From assembly GCA_016617855.1 (NCBI GenBank), contig JAECUM010006732.1, positions 28,010 to 92,009 of the forward strand: 64,000 nt of DNA, given 5' to 3'. Below the pieces are notes generated by a model, which saw only the letters and a list, made by a program, of their open reading frames with translations, was not told the DNA's origin and made no database searches. Both the position numbers and the translations under genes were made by a program. Below are positions 33,709-45,098 of the stretch, in pieces; position 1 is the stretch's first letter, and every line of letters begins with the position of its first letter. Origin of the DNA: Megalonaias nervosa. Lineage: Eukaryota; Mollusca; Bivalvia; Unionida; Unionidae.

Positions 33709-35218
33709 CTAAAAATAAGACAGTGGATGATATTTTACAAAAGCGCAATTTATTGTATACATTATTTCTTAATACTTTGATAATACTTTCTTTCGTCTGC
33801 TCTTCTGTGGTCACACACCATACACGTTAGTCTTCACAAGCTGTTTGGTTAAAAGATGGCGATAAAGAGACGAGTTTCGTCTAAAAACATGTCATTCTTA
33901 TCGATACATAAGACCAAATAAGCATTACAATCCATGACACTATTGACTGCTAGGATTGAACATGATTTACACAGTTTCCAGCTTCTCTCTTTTATTACAA
34001 CCAATTAAATAGAACTTCAAATTACAAACTAATAAAAAGCAGTAATATTCCTGTTTATGAAATCTGAAAAGCAATAATACCATATAGATATAACCTAAAA
34101 ATGTTTTCGCAAGAAAATTAAACTTTTCCAAACCGGAAGTACAGTTAAACTGACGAGCTTTTCTATATGACTCTCTGCAAAGCAATGTTTAAATTGTCTT
34201 CCATGCACTACACACACGCCTTGTTACGATTTCAGCGAATTTAGGTTTATCTATTGTGATAAATTTCTATAAATTCATTGTGTCGTATGTGGCTTCGTAT
34301 AGAGCGATCATAACTTCAGACAGTTTGATGCAATGGTTTACCATGATATCAAAATATATTCAATATGCTTAAAATTATAAGATGATAGAATACTATAGAC
34401 CCTAATCTAATGTCGCATTAAATCACGAAAAATCGGAGTTTGCGATGTTTATATTGAATGACAGCTTTACACGAACACGTATCCATAAAGAAGGACACTA
34501 ACGAAGCATAGACAGCTTTGCTCATAAATCACAAAAGACCCTTAGAGACCATAGGATGCAAATATACGACCTGTTGAGAGTACGTTCAACAAATTCTTCG
34601 ATCCTGAGAAATCGACAAAAATCAAAGAGTAAAACTATGCTCTTCTCGTGTATATTCAATAATGAAATTCTAAATGTCCATCTCCTACTTGTATGAAATT
34701 AACGCATGCATGAATGTTGTTTCCCAGTCTACAATAGTGAATAATTATCACCGAGAACGTCTCAGAGAGACATTTATTTTTACCCCAAGCACTTAAAAAC
34801 TCTTACCAGTACTCAGTGTTATAAGCATGCTATGACATCATTGAATTTCTAAAGTCAACTACTGGAGAAATAATGATTTATTGCCAAAGACTGAAAATGA
34901 AAAAAGAATTAAATCGGAAGATCAGTGTAATCGGGGGCAGTTTGTCTTTTGTAGACGAAGTGGACTGCAAGCAACTGTTCCAACGTGCACTTGTTATGAT
35001 TACAGTGATGTTCATCAAGATGTAACGAGTCAGAGATCAGAGAAGATAAAATATCTTGGGGTGAATTTTAAGGGACGCAAATATAGTTATGCAACAATTA
35101 CAAGAAACTGCAAAAGAAAGCATTATTTATGATTCTTCTCTTTAAACTCTCTATGAGCTTAAAGCCTTTACGATGGCGATATTGCAAAATTTTCACTAAT
35201 ATAAATGAGAATACTTAC
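33709..35218 (-). other. C1q gene intron
   Basis: 1.5-kb intron with donor GTAAGTAT (35218-35211) and acceptor TTTTTAG (33709-33715). Nothing else was recognised inside it. Confidence 0.8.
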
Positions 35219-35672
35219 GTTTTCTATTTTCTAAAGACAGGATTGAACGTGAAATATTCCACTTAATATTAGCATTTTCCTTTATTCCAAAAGGTGGATG
35301 CATCTGAGTTTTCTCTTTGTCCCCATCTTTGTTGTCTTTTCCATCGTTGTTCTCTTGAAATTTACTATTTCCCCTGTTCGCAACGGCTTGAAAAATGTTT
35401 TTGATACTGCCATTAGCCATGTTTGATTGTTGTAGTGATATCTTCAAATCTCTAATACTTTCTCTTAATTCAGATAGGTCTGAAGTCTTTTGGATCATTT
35501 CGAATTCAAGCGTTTTAATTCGATATTCCTTCTTAAGTAACGTATCTTGCAGAACTTGTACCGTGTGCTCCAAATTTCGCATGCGATCTTCAATGCACAG
35601 TTTGGTACTTTCTGAGGGGAAAGCAGTAGCCACGACCGCCAAAAGAATGGCGCAGATCGGAAACATGCTCAT
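35219..35672 (-). CDS. C1q-domain protein, exon 1 (signal peptide and coiled coil)
   Basis: ATG at 35670-35672. A signal peptide (MFPICAILLAVVATAFPS) is followed by a heptad-rich coiled coil (about residues 28-85, RMRNLEHTVQVLQDTLLKKE and following) and an Asn/Lys/Asp-rich hinge, then donor AAAAC|GTAAGTAT. Signal peptide, coiled coil and C1q domain is a common architecture of secreted bivalve C1qDC proteins, in which the coiled coil replaces the collagen stem. Together with exon 2 the mature protein is about 290 residues before signal cleavage. Confidence 0.88.
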
Positions 35673-35717
35673 TCACTAAAACTAGGATCAATTGTCTCAA
35701 GTCGTGCAGCAGAGAGC

Positions 35718-35727
35718 ATTTATATAT
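35718..35727 (-). promoter_or_regulatory. TATA box of the C1q gene
   Basis: TATATAAAT on the minus strand, about 45-55 bases upstream of the ATG, leaving room for a short 5' UTR. Confidence 0.5.
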
Positions 35728-37788
35728 CAGATAACGGGTCGTCGGACTAAGGTCGTGAATGTGCAACAATGCCTTATCATTTCTTTACAATGGAGGTCGG
35801 CAAAATTTCAGGTTATACAGTTATCATGATATTATAGTCTTACTTTTTAATATATGGAGTTTAGAAATTGAGGATTTGTAATGCATGTTTAGATCTAAAA
35901 CATGAACATGTTTGAGAATGTGTCCAAAACTCGAAATACTTTCTCCCAAAACACAGCCAATAAAATGTACTAAACACATTCGTTAACGAAATCAATCATG
36001 AGTTTAAAACCGTCACAAAACATATTCACAAACATATTTAAACCTAGTCTAACAAGTGCTAGCATTTAATTTATAACCGTACAATGGAAATATATAAATA
36101 AATAAATACAGCGTACTCATTTGGAAAAACTGACTAGCTGTTTACTTTTTCAAATATGTCATTCTTATCTAATTTCAAAGGTAAAGAGGAAACAGTTTGC
36201 CCTCGGGATATACTAGTACCCTAATTCGTCTCAGTCTGGTCTGATAAAGAGACAATGTGTCATCGAAATTCTTAATTCAAAAGTAGAATTAACATCGATT
36301 GCCCATAGCTTGTCACTACCTAAAGTTCTATAGAATTTTATAGCATCCGAACATTGTGGGGGATAGTTTTCAGATATTAAAATTCGTTAAGTTTGACAGA
36401 ATAATACATAAAAAACAATGCATTTCCAGTTGATTATCCTACATTAGTATATGATAAAAATATGAATAAAATTTAGAAATACAAGCAGCAGAGTATATGT
36501 GATAAATTACAGAAAACTTTTCCCATTAGAGTTTGTGGGCGGTTTTCAAAATAGTTTTAAATTCGTTAAAGCAAGCGAAAACAATATTTTTAAATGATGA
36601 GCAAATTATTGGCCTTTATTCTGATATTTCTTCTGACTCTTAATAAAATGTATCTTTTTCTGAAGCATCTCATAGTCATTATCAGGAAAATATAATGCTG
36701 ATATATTCTGGAATATTTTTCTATTGTGATATTGACAAATTAGGCTGGATTTACTTTACTTGTACATTTAAGGTCTGAGCACTAAATAAATCCGTATTTA
36801 CTATTCAACACGATTAATAACTGTTGTTCTTAAAAGGGACATTTTCAGGACACGAAAAAGCAGTTAATTGTACTAATTCAGAAAATGCCTTTAATAATGA
36901 AGAGAAATTATAGTTCTTTCTATGGAATATGTCAAACTTTATCATAGACAATAATATCCATTATTGTATCATTGTCGTTAATATTTGTTAAACCGATGAC
37001 CTGATCCACCTATAAATTGTCTCTATAACTCATTTACCTTTGATGATAATAACAATCATTAAATACAGTTGCTTCCTTATTACAGTAATATTGAATGGAA
37101 TTATAATACTTTTACTCCGATTTTTAAGTGTTATTTCAAATGACTAAAAGTTATTGATTTGTAGAAATTGGTACACTCATGAAAGCAATGTCTGAGCTAA
37201 ATGAATAATATCAGCAACCATAAAGGGGTTTGACCCGTACCTCAAAATTACAAAAACTGCCTCAGTCATGATCTCTTTCGTTTTCTATTTCATGGACCCT
37301 TAATATTTAATTTCTTCGAAGCCTTATACGGTAGTAGAAAGCAAGATTTAACAGTATGGGTTTGGCTTTCATTCATGTTGATAACACCTTATTTCGTTCC
37401 GACAGGCTTGTTTATGTGTTCTAAATCTTGACAAATATATCAGTTAATCTCGTGCCCGTTTATAAGGTCGATGCTGACGACATGTTTCTTTGGTGACAGG
37501 GGTAATAAGATCTAAATTTCGACGAAGATATTAGTTCAGCTTCTATGTTCTTGTCAGTATCATTACGTTAATCATTTATCCATCACACTATATAACAATA
37601 ACACATTTGAGAACCGATGCATATATGATCAAGTTAACTGTTTGTGTCTTTGACAGAGCATTTAAAAAGTAAAATACATATAACCCAATAATTTCCATAC
37701 ACATTTAATGGCTTAGATCATCAATTAATCTATGTAATTGGATCTGTTCAGGCTCATTAAAAATAAACTCATAAGATACTTATCCATT

Positions 37789-37916
<128 letters not shown>

Positions 37917-38520
37917 ACGAATATGTTATTGAGGGTAATGAAATGACACGTCGACCTTTATTACACAAGTTCTACGCATGAGAAATTAGAAATATAAAAT
38001 CGTTTTATATTATTACTGTATTATCACACTGAATCGATGGATGTCGTATGATATTGACTATAAATGATTAATACCTTTTATACGGTTAATTTTTTTTACT
38101 TTCATCAGTTCTAATTTGGAAAACGGTCTATGGCAGGCAACGGTACGATACTGTGCAGGAGGCCTACAGTATGAGGAAAATTCTAACTTATGACTTTCTT
38201 GGAAATTTATATTTTCTGTCCTGGAAATGTAGGGCGTGTTTCTATCACTAGTGCAAAGATACGCTACATGGAAATCTTTTTGTGGAATAGCACGTTGACT
38301 GATGAATGAGCCACTCTGGTTGGTAAGTACAGGAGTTTACATTTGCAATCGCATTATTATATTTGATTCAACTGGGTGTTCGAAAAAGTTAGAAGAAACT
38401 AGTGTGACATAACACATTTCTGGTTTTTGCTGGTTAAGCGGTAACACTTGAGAGAGTTTGGGTTTGTGTGGCCAGTGATGTGTATTGCCTATGTGTCTTG
38501 AGTATGAATATAGCTCGGCT

Positions 38521-38523
<3 letters not shown>

Positions 38524-38578
<55 letters not shown>
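38524..38578. repeat. (GT)n microsatellite
   Basis: About 26 GT units. Confidence 0.98.
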
Positions 38579-38581
<3 letters not shown>

Positions 38582-38960
38582 ATGTTTTGTATAGTGTTAT
38601 TAAAGTTGGAGAGACCTTAAGTTGCTTTATGAGTGTATTTCTTTTTGTTATATATCTATTGTTGAAGTTGTTGGATTTTATAACATCTCCGTCGGGCGCA
38701 GAAGAAAGCCAGGGTTTCTTTTTCAAAGTAGTTCATAGCGTGGGGACACCAGGAGTGAGAAGACAGGACTGAAATATCCAGACTGAGATAGAAAAAGTAA
38801 GGTTAGCAAAACAGACAGATTTCTACTGGATGAAAAAATGTCACTTAAAATATCCCCTTAATATTCTATTCCTTTAAGGATGGTCACCTAAAATGACACG
38901 TCTAATTTTAAAAGTCTCTTCTAAAATATTAGGAAGAGAATCTTTTCGCAACAAATATAT

Positions 38961-39112
38961 AGAAGATCTCAAATGGGTAATGATTTAATATTGAATTTAT
39001 GAAACGAGTTGAATACTGTCCAGCTTTTGCGAGCCTTGGCGAGCAAAAGAGGATATTATTCAACGAGTTTCATAAATTTAATATTAAATAGTTACCCATC
39101 TGATATTCTTTT
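38961..39112. mobile_element. foldback element, ~75-bp arms
   Basis: The left arm (GGTAATGATTTAATATTGAA, TTTATGAAACGAGTTGAATA, ...TTTTGCGAGCC) and right arm (GGCGAGCAAAAG..., CAACGAGTTTCATAAATTTA, ATATTAAATAGTTACCC) are near-perfect reverse complements meeting at about 39035 with almost no loop. Looks like a non-autonomous foldback/MITE. It sits 145 bp from where the LTR element breaks off. Confidence 0.85.
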
Positions 39113-39270
39113 TATCACATAGTTTTTATTTCAGTGGAAATAATTTAGATAGAAAGAAGAACGAATAATTTCGTTCATTCTGACAGACGGTGCACCTTTC
39201 ATTTGTTGTGCATAAAATATAGTCCCAAACAAATCTGAACTGGTAAAAGTAGATTGTACTGTTTTACAAA

Positions 39271-40105
39271 CTATAAATCAAAGAAAAAGCTTCCATCCGA
39301 ATAAACAGAACATTTTTCAAAACAGTATCCGGCCATACCCAAAAATCGCATCAGTTGCTTTTTACTGACAGGCACAGGGAATTCAGAGATAGCCTTGACC
39401 TTAGCATCTATAGGTTTAACTTGACCATGTCCCACAATATGTCCTAGAAAAGTTACACAAGCACGGCAGAACTCACTTTTGGATAAATTAATTGTCAAAT
39501 TTGCATCAGTGAGTCTGTCCAAGAATTCCGAATCGTGGCTAAATGTTCTTTCCAGGTGTTGTTGTAGATGACGACATCATCGATGAAAACATCATAATTA
39601 TCTAGACCAGAGGTAATCATATTCATCAAGCGTTGAAAAGTACTTGGGGAACCTTTCATCACAAAAACGGCATTACTTTATATTGGTAGAGTCCATCTGG
39701 AGTCACAAAGGCCGAAATTTCCTTTGCCCTTTCCGTTAGTGGAATTTGCCAAAATCCTTTCAGAATGTCAAATTTGGTGACGTACTTGGCATTTCCAATT
39801 GTATCAATACAGTCATCGATTCTTGGTAATGGAAATGAATCTGTTTTTGTCACACTGTTCACCTTCCTATAATAGGTGCACATACGGAAAGCTTTATCTG
39901 GTTTCGGAACAAGTATACATGGTGAACTCCAACCACTTTTACTGGACTCTATGAAATCGTTCTCCAGCAAATACTGAATTTCCTTTTTCAAGTATTCCTG
40001 TTTAAGAGGGTTCATCCTGTATGGGTGTTGTTCCACAGGTTTTGAATCTACAATTTCAATGTCATGAAAAATTTTGTTTGTCCTCGTAGGAATATCTGGA
40101 AACAA
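39271..40105 (-). pseudogene. gypsy-type reverse transcriptase, 3' truncated
   Basis: Minus strand: HPYRMNPLKQEYLKKEIQYL, SSPCILVPKPDKAFRMCTYY, SFPLPRIDDCID, KFDILKGFWQIPL and DGLYQYKVMPF (40105-39659). After a frameshift come the catalytic FIDDVVIY (about 39570-39595), then NLSKSEFCRACVTFLGHIVG and LMRFLGMAGY (39522-39271). Normal gypsy RT continues into tether and RNase H; here it stops, so the element is truncated. Confidence 0.9.
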
Positions 40106-40338
40106 GTGCTCATATTCGAATAATAACTGTTTAAGTTCATTCCTTTCTTGTTGTTACAAATGTAAAAGTTTCTGGTCCAGATTTTTCATAATTTCCGAAT
40201 TCCAAAGATTTGTTGCTCCAAGATCAACAGAGTCCGATTGAATTTCTTCACTTAAATCCTCAGTTTGTGGGACAGGTACAACTAAATTAATTGCATAATT
40301 TACCTGGCTATCTCTTTGAATATACTCTTTGAATTTAT

Positions 40339-41150
40339 TTAGATCAGAGTACTATTATTATAATTTAACTCATTCATTTTCTTCTTTACTTTGTAAGGGC
40401 CGTGAAATCTAATTTGAAGAAAATTTTGAAGAATGAGCAAAAGAGAATGAACTCTATCACAAGACTCAAACGTTCTCTCAATTAAAGTCCTGTGAAACCA
40501 TAATTTCACTTTTGATTTGAATTGCTGAGTGCCAAATTCAAACATAACAAGCTGGAAAATTCCAGACATAAAATTTGACCTTTGACCAGAGTGAACAGAT
40601 TTGGGAAGGCCAAGTTGAGTAAAAACCTTTGTCAAAGCTTTTACTGTGGTTTTGGTTTTAATATTCCTCAAAGGAATTGCCTCTGGGAATCTTGTTGACG
40701 CACACATAATGGTCAGCAAATATTGTTTGCCTCACATGGTCTTAGGTAAGGGACCAACACAATCTACCATAATTCTGCTAAATGGTTCGTCAAATGCAGG
40801 AATAGGTTGCAGATGAGCCTTAGGTATCTTCTGATTGGGTTTTCCTACCATTTGACAACTATGACAAGATCTACAAAATTTACAAACATCACTTTTGATT
40901 TTTGGCCAATAAAAGTGAGTCAAGATCTTGTGTTAAGTTTTATTTATCCCTAAATGACCAGCCAGACATGGGCTAAACTAAGCATTTCCTGTCTGTAAGA
41001 TGTTGGAACTACAATTTGATAGTTCACTGAACACTCGTCATTAGCAGGTACCTCGGGAGGTCTCCCTTTTCTCATAAGAATTCCATTTTTAATGAAATAA
41101 CAGACAGATACTTCATTGGCTTCAGTTTCACTAATGGCCCTCTGAAACAA
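40339..41150 (-). pseudogene. gypsy-type integrase with lost catalytic residues
   Basis: Minus strand: HFYWPKIKSDVCKFCRSCHS and CQMVGKPN give the zinc-binding arm; IMVDCVGPLPKT holds the first catalytic Asp; TRFPEAIPLRNIKTKTTVKA follows. The second catalytic Asp is replaced (VHSGQRSNFMSG, where SDQGSNF is usual). The block with the catalytic Glu has been deleted, since FGTQQFK jumps to a C-terminal segment ending in GPYKVKKKMNELNY. Its place before the reverse transcriptase defines the Gmr1-like order. Confidence 0.85.
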
Positions 41151-41234
41151 ACAGGAGATCTCAGGATCTTTTTCCTGTTCGACGACAAGTGATTGTCGTT
41201 TGTCACCCTGATTAGATAAAAGAGAATGAGTAGT

Positions 41235-42735
41235 TCAAAGATGATCACTGTGATCAATACCTTTTGACTGATCCAAATTATAAGTGAAAGTGACCTCATC
41301 AAAAGCCTGACCAATACATGTGTCAGCTAAAGGAATATTTTCCTTACCAAAATCATTCTCAAGATCATTCTTTGCCATAGCTCTGGTAACTGCACAAGCT
41401 GGGTATAAATCAGGGTATTCTTTTTCAATAGGATCAAGTTTCTGATCCAAAGAAGGCTTGTCAGTTACAAGTGGATTAACCACAACCTTGTCTCCAGCTA
41501 AGTCATTGCCTAGTAACAAATGAATGCCCTCAACGGGTAAAGAAGACACTATACCGACTGTTATAGATCCTGAAACTAACTCTGATGACAAATTTAGAGA
41601 ATGGAGAGGAACATTAACAAAGCCGCACTCTACTCCCTGAATAAGAACACTCTCATTAGAACAGGACTTCTCAGAAACAGGCAAAGTACCTGATAATAAA
41701 AGACTCTGAGAAGCTCCTGTATCCCTTAAAATTTTAATAGGGACAGGATTGGCCAAATCACTCAAGAGTGATATAGAACCATTCGACATGAATGGTTCAT
41801 AATTCTCCATAATAAAATCAGACGGGGGTTTATTAGACCCAACAAATGTATTGTTTTCAATACATGACCATGACCTTGACCTCTTATAAATAAGAGCATT
41901 TGAAACAGGTCTATCTTGATTCTGATGCCTATATTTCAGTTTGAAGCAATCAGAAATGACGTGTCCTTTCGTCTTGCAATAGGCACACGTAGGAGTAGAC
42001 AAGGATTTTGAATCAAGTTTATCAGAAACTTGATTTTTAAAAGTTGTACCAGATTGAGTTTTAGGAAGAGTCGTGTTAGGCTGAAATACCTTTCTACCAG
42101 TAGACTGCTGAGTGAAAGATTTGCCTACAACAGGAACTTTATGAGCTAAAAAATACTCATCAGCAGCAAGAGCAGCATTTTCAAAGGTTTCAATCTTATG
42201 CTCATAAAGATACATCCTAATGTCACTATGGACACAGTTCCTAAACTCTTCAACTAACATTAGTTGTCTGAGACTTTCGTAATTTTTGTTAACCTTTCTA
42301 GAAGAGCACCACCTATCAAATTCTTGTGATTTTTCCCATGCAAATTCGACATAGGTCTGGTGAGTTGATTTTCTAGAATTTCTGAATTTTTGCCGATAAG
42401 CCTAAGGGACTAACTCATAACCCTTCAAAATACAGTCCTTAACCACATCATAGTTAGAACTTTGCTGTAGTGACAGGGATGCATAGATTTTTCGTGCTCT
42501 ACCAGTAAGTACACATTGTAATAATAGAGTTCGGTACTCCCTCGGCCACTTCAAATTTTCAGCAATTTGTTCAAAGTAAGGAAAATAGCTGTCTACTTCT
42601 TTTTGCAGAAAAGAGGGTAGTAGCTTGATATTTTTATCAACATCAAAAGTAGGGGAGTGTTTTCCTTTTGCCAGCTCTATATCTTTCATTTTAATTTGAA
42701 ATTCCTTTTCATCCTTCTCTTTTTGTATTTGCATC
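41235..42735 (-). pseudogene. gag C-terminal half, zinc knuckle and protease
   Basis: Gag helical domain (KLLPSFLQKEVDSYFPYFEQ, LLLQCVLTGRARKIYASLSL), an in-frame TAG near 42405 after GYELVP, then a CCHC knuckle CAYCKTKGHVISDC (about 41960-42000) and a retroviral-type aspartic protease starting ILRDTGASQSLLLSG (about 41700-41745). Removing the solo LTR and one CATC copy joins the coiled coil above 43674 to this part in frame. Confidence 0.85.
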
Positions 42736-43669
42736 TGATACGTGTAGGCTCGTACAAATGTAACAAGACAAAAGAGTGAAGCCAACAAGCTTTGTAAATT
42801 TTAACAAAATAATTTATTTCCCTAGAAAACAAAGTAAAATATGAAATAGGACTTACGGTTTGTGAATGTAATCCAAAATTTAATCCTAGGATTGAAAAAA
42901 ATATAAATCCTATCACTAAACAGTTCTAATTTAATCCAGGTTCGAATCTCGATGACGATCCAATATGGAGGCGATGACGTCAGATAAGGTCGTTGTAATG
43001 GTGGCAACAGATCCTCAATTGAATCAAAGTTTATAATGTTTCCGTTTAGAATTCCAGAATAAATTTCCACTGAATAACTTTCTCCCAGAACTTTTATATT
43101 TATGAAGCACTTGTGTAGTTTTCTAGAGAATGAATTATTAAATTCCAAAAACTAAACAAACTTCAGAACAAGCTGGCAACAACAATAAAAACCTCTTGAG
43201 CCCTCAAGGTTTAAAATACAACTGGATAGATCTAATAGAAAATGGCTCTTTTAATCCGCGATTTTAGATCTCATAGAGTCTCACGTGACGGCTACGTGAT
43301 TTACTAATTTGAACAGCGCAATAAAACAAATGACATTTATCACGTAAGTAAGAATAGCCCTATCTAAGAATCAAATTCTCACACTGGAAATAATAAAGAA
43401 GCTGTTTACAATTCAGCTAACACGTGGGCCAAAAATGACCTTGGTAATGTCCAATCATTTCTGCTCAGTGTTTACAAAATCTATGAACCAGAGTGAGCTA
43501 AAAATAGTGCTGAAGAAATCGTTATAATATAATCGGGTCAAGCCAATTTTCCGAAAAAGAGATTCAAATCCAATGAAAATTATCATTACAATAAAATGTA
43601 ATGAAACAAAAATAAAATATAAAGAATTTAAAACTAACACTAAAGCAATTTAATTACATATTCGTAACA
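42736..43669 (-). mobile_element. solo LTR inserted in gag
   Basis: 934 bp bounded by TGATACG and CGTAACA (the paired LTR uses TGTTACG/CGTAACA), flanked on both sides by CATC, a 4-bp target duplication. It is similar throughout to the LTR at 62082-63020, including TTAACAAAATAATTTATTTC and CAATATGGAGGCGATGACGT. No internal element sequence is attached, so this is a recombined insertion of the same family. Confidence 0.88.
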
Positions 43670-43673
43670 CATC

Positions 43674-43934
43674 TGTCTGTCTGTCTGTCTCTGTCTCTGT
43701 CTCTCTCTCTCTTCAAATTGTAACTGCATTTGTTTATCTTTCTCACTCTCCTGCCTCTCTCTCTCTCTCTGCTATTTCTCAAATTGCAATTTCATTTGTT
43801 TATCATTCTCTCTTTCTGGTCTCTCTCTCTCTCCACTTTCTCAAATTGCAATTTCATTTGTTCATCATTCTCTCTTTGCTGTCTCTCTCTCCTCTTTCTC
43901 AAATTGTAATTGCAGTTGCTTCTCTTCTAATTGC
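43674..43934 (-). pseudogene. gag coiled-coil segment of LTR element
   Basis: Four imperfect ~70-bp units encode Glu/Arg/Lys/Gln-rich helix repeats (REND-Q-MKLQFEK type) on the minus strand. The plus strand appears as CTCTCTCT tracts alternating with TCAAATTGCAATTTCATTTG. Frames slip between units. Interrupted at the top by Polinton-2 and at the bottom by the solo LTR. Confidence 0.8.
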
Positions 43935-44504
43935 AGTAGTATACATAGGTGAGGGTTCGAAACCAAAGAGGGCTTAAGGTCAGAAAACCCTCACTCCCTC
44001 AGTATATGTAGTTGAGGGTTTTATTCCAAAGAGGGTTTAAGGTCAGAAAACTCCAACCCCCTTAAAAATAAATTTATTATGACATTTTTTCACCACCTCA
44101 GAGACCCCCTCTCCCTCAAAAAACCACCCTCTTATCTCAGAAAATGATGATAATTTGAAACCCAAAGGGGATTCTAGACCAATAGATTTTTTCATATTAA
44201 ACAAATGAAATATTATATATAATGTATCATTATAATCCAATCTGACATGTTGGATTTGATCTGACAAACAAATTTTGTAAGAGATTTAATTCAATCAAAT
44301 CAGCCTAAAGCTATACTGGTATAAAACCTAAAATAATAAGCGATTGTATTAAAAGGTTGGTTACCATATATCACCAAAATATGGGTCGGTATAGTTATTT
44401 ACGATTGAAAATGACGAACGAATAAGAGGTTGGGCAGATGATGTGATGACATTTATTGACAATATGGTTGATATTTTATTTGATAACGATATTTCTAAAG
44501 CTGT
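43935..44504 (+). repeat. Polinton-2 left terminal inverted repeat
   Basis: Matches the reverse complement of 61027-61598 with few differences. It contains a 74-codon frame (44267-44043, minus, MSDQIQHVRLDYND...) and an inward-facing frame with GWADDVMTFIDNMVDILFDN (to 44513). Confidence 0.93.
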
Positions 44505-44510
44505 ACAAAA

Positions 44511-45022
44511 TTAAACATCTACTACTGTTGTAACCCATATTTTATGATAATCTTTTTCATATCTGCTGACTCTCATTGGTAGAATATCTGTTAACATACT
44601 GTCAATAATAATACGGAACTCTCGTATTAAATCGTCCATATCATATTTTATACCACGCAAATAAGATCGTATCTGATCAAATAATTTTTTATAGGTGATA
44701 CTTGCTGTTTTACAAGCGTTTTTTTTAGTTGCAAGACGAGGCTCAATTTTTTTACACGCTGTTGCAAGAGAAACACCAACACCGGATATTATTAACAAAA
44801 ACGGATTTAATGATGCTCCACTTGAAATTATACCAGAGCTAGTCATTAGCAGTGGTAAATATGATATCACTCGAAGTATTCTGTTATAGTATTTGTAACA
44901 TTTTTTTCACGCACCAAAGTTTTTTTTTAATGATAATATCTGTAATATTGCATTAGAGCGTCCACACCTTGTTTTGGAATTTTTTCTGAAATATGATTAA
45001 AATCAACTATACTTTTTTTCAT
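44511..45022 (-). pseudogene. membrane protein of fibre cassette (Polinton-2)
   Basis: Starts at a minus-strand ATG near 45022 (MKKSIVDFNHISEKIPKQG). The frame is broken at a T run (about 44925) and resumes with YYNRILRVISYLPLLM, hydrophobic segments (SSGIISSGASLNPFLLIISG, VGVSLATACKK) and a helical C-terminal part. Arrangement and neighbour (fibre) match the intact gene at 4808-5344. The homopolymer break may be a sequencing error. Confidence 0.6.
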
Positions 45023-45098
45023 TATATAATATTTGTTTGCAGATTTTTATACAATATTAAAAACTCTAGTGCCAGTCCCTGGGTTTGATTTATTATAA

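Noticed and set aside
38337..38772. Cys-Val and His-Thr repeat frames
   Set aside because: Translation of the (GT)n tract.
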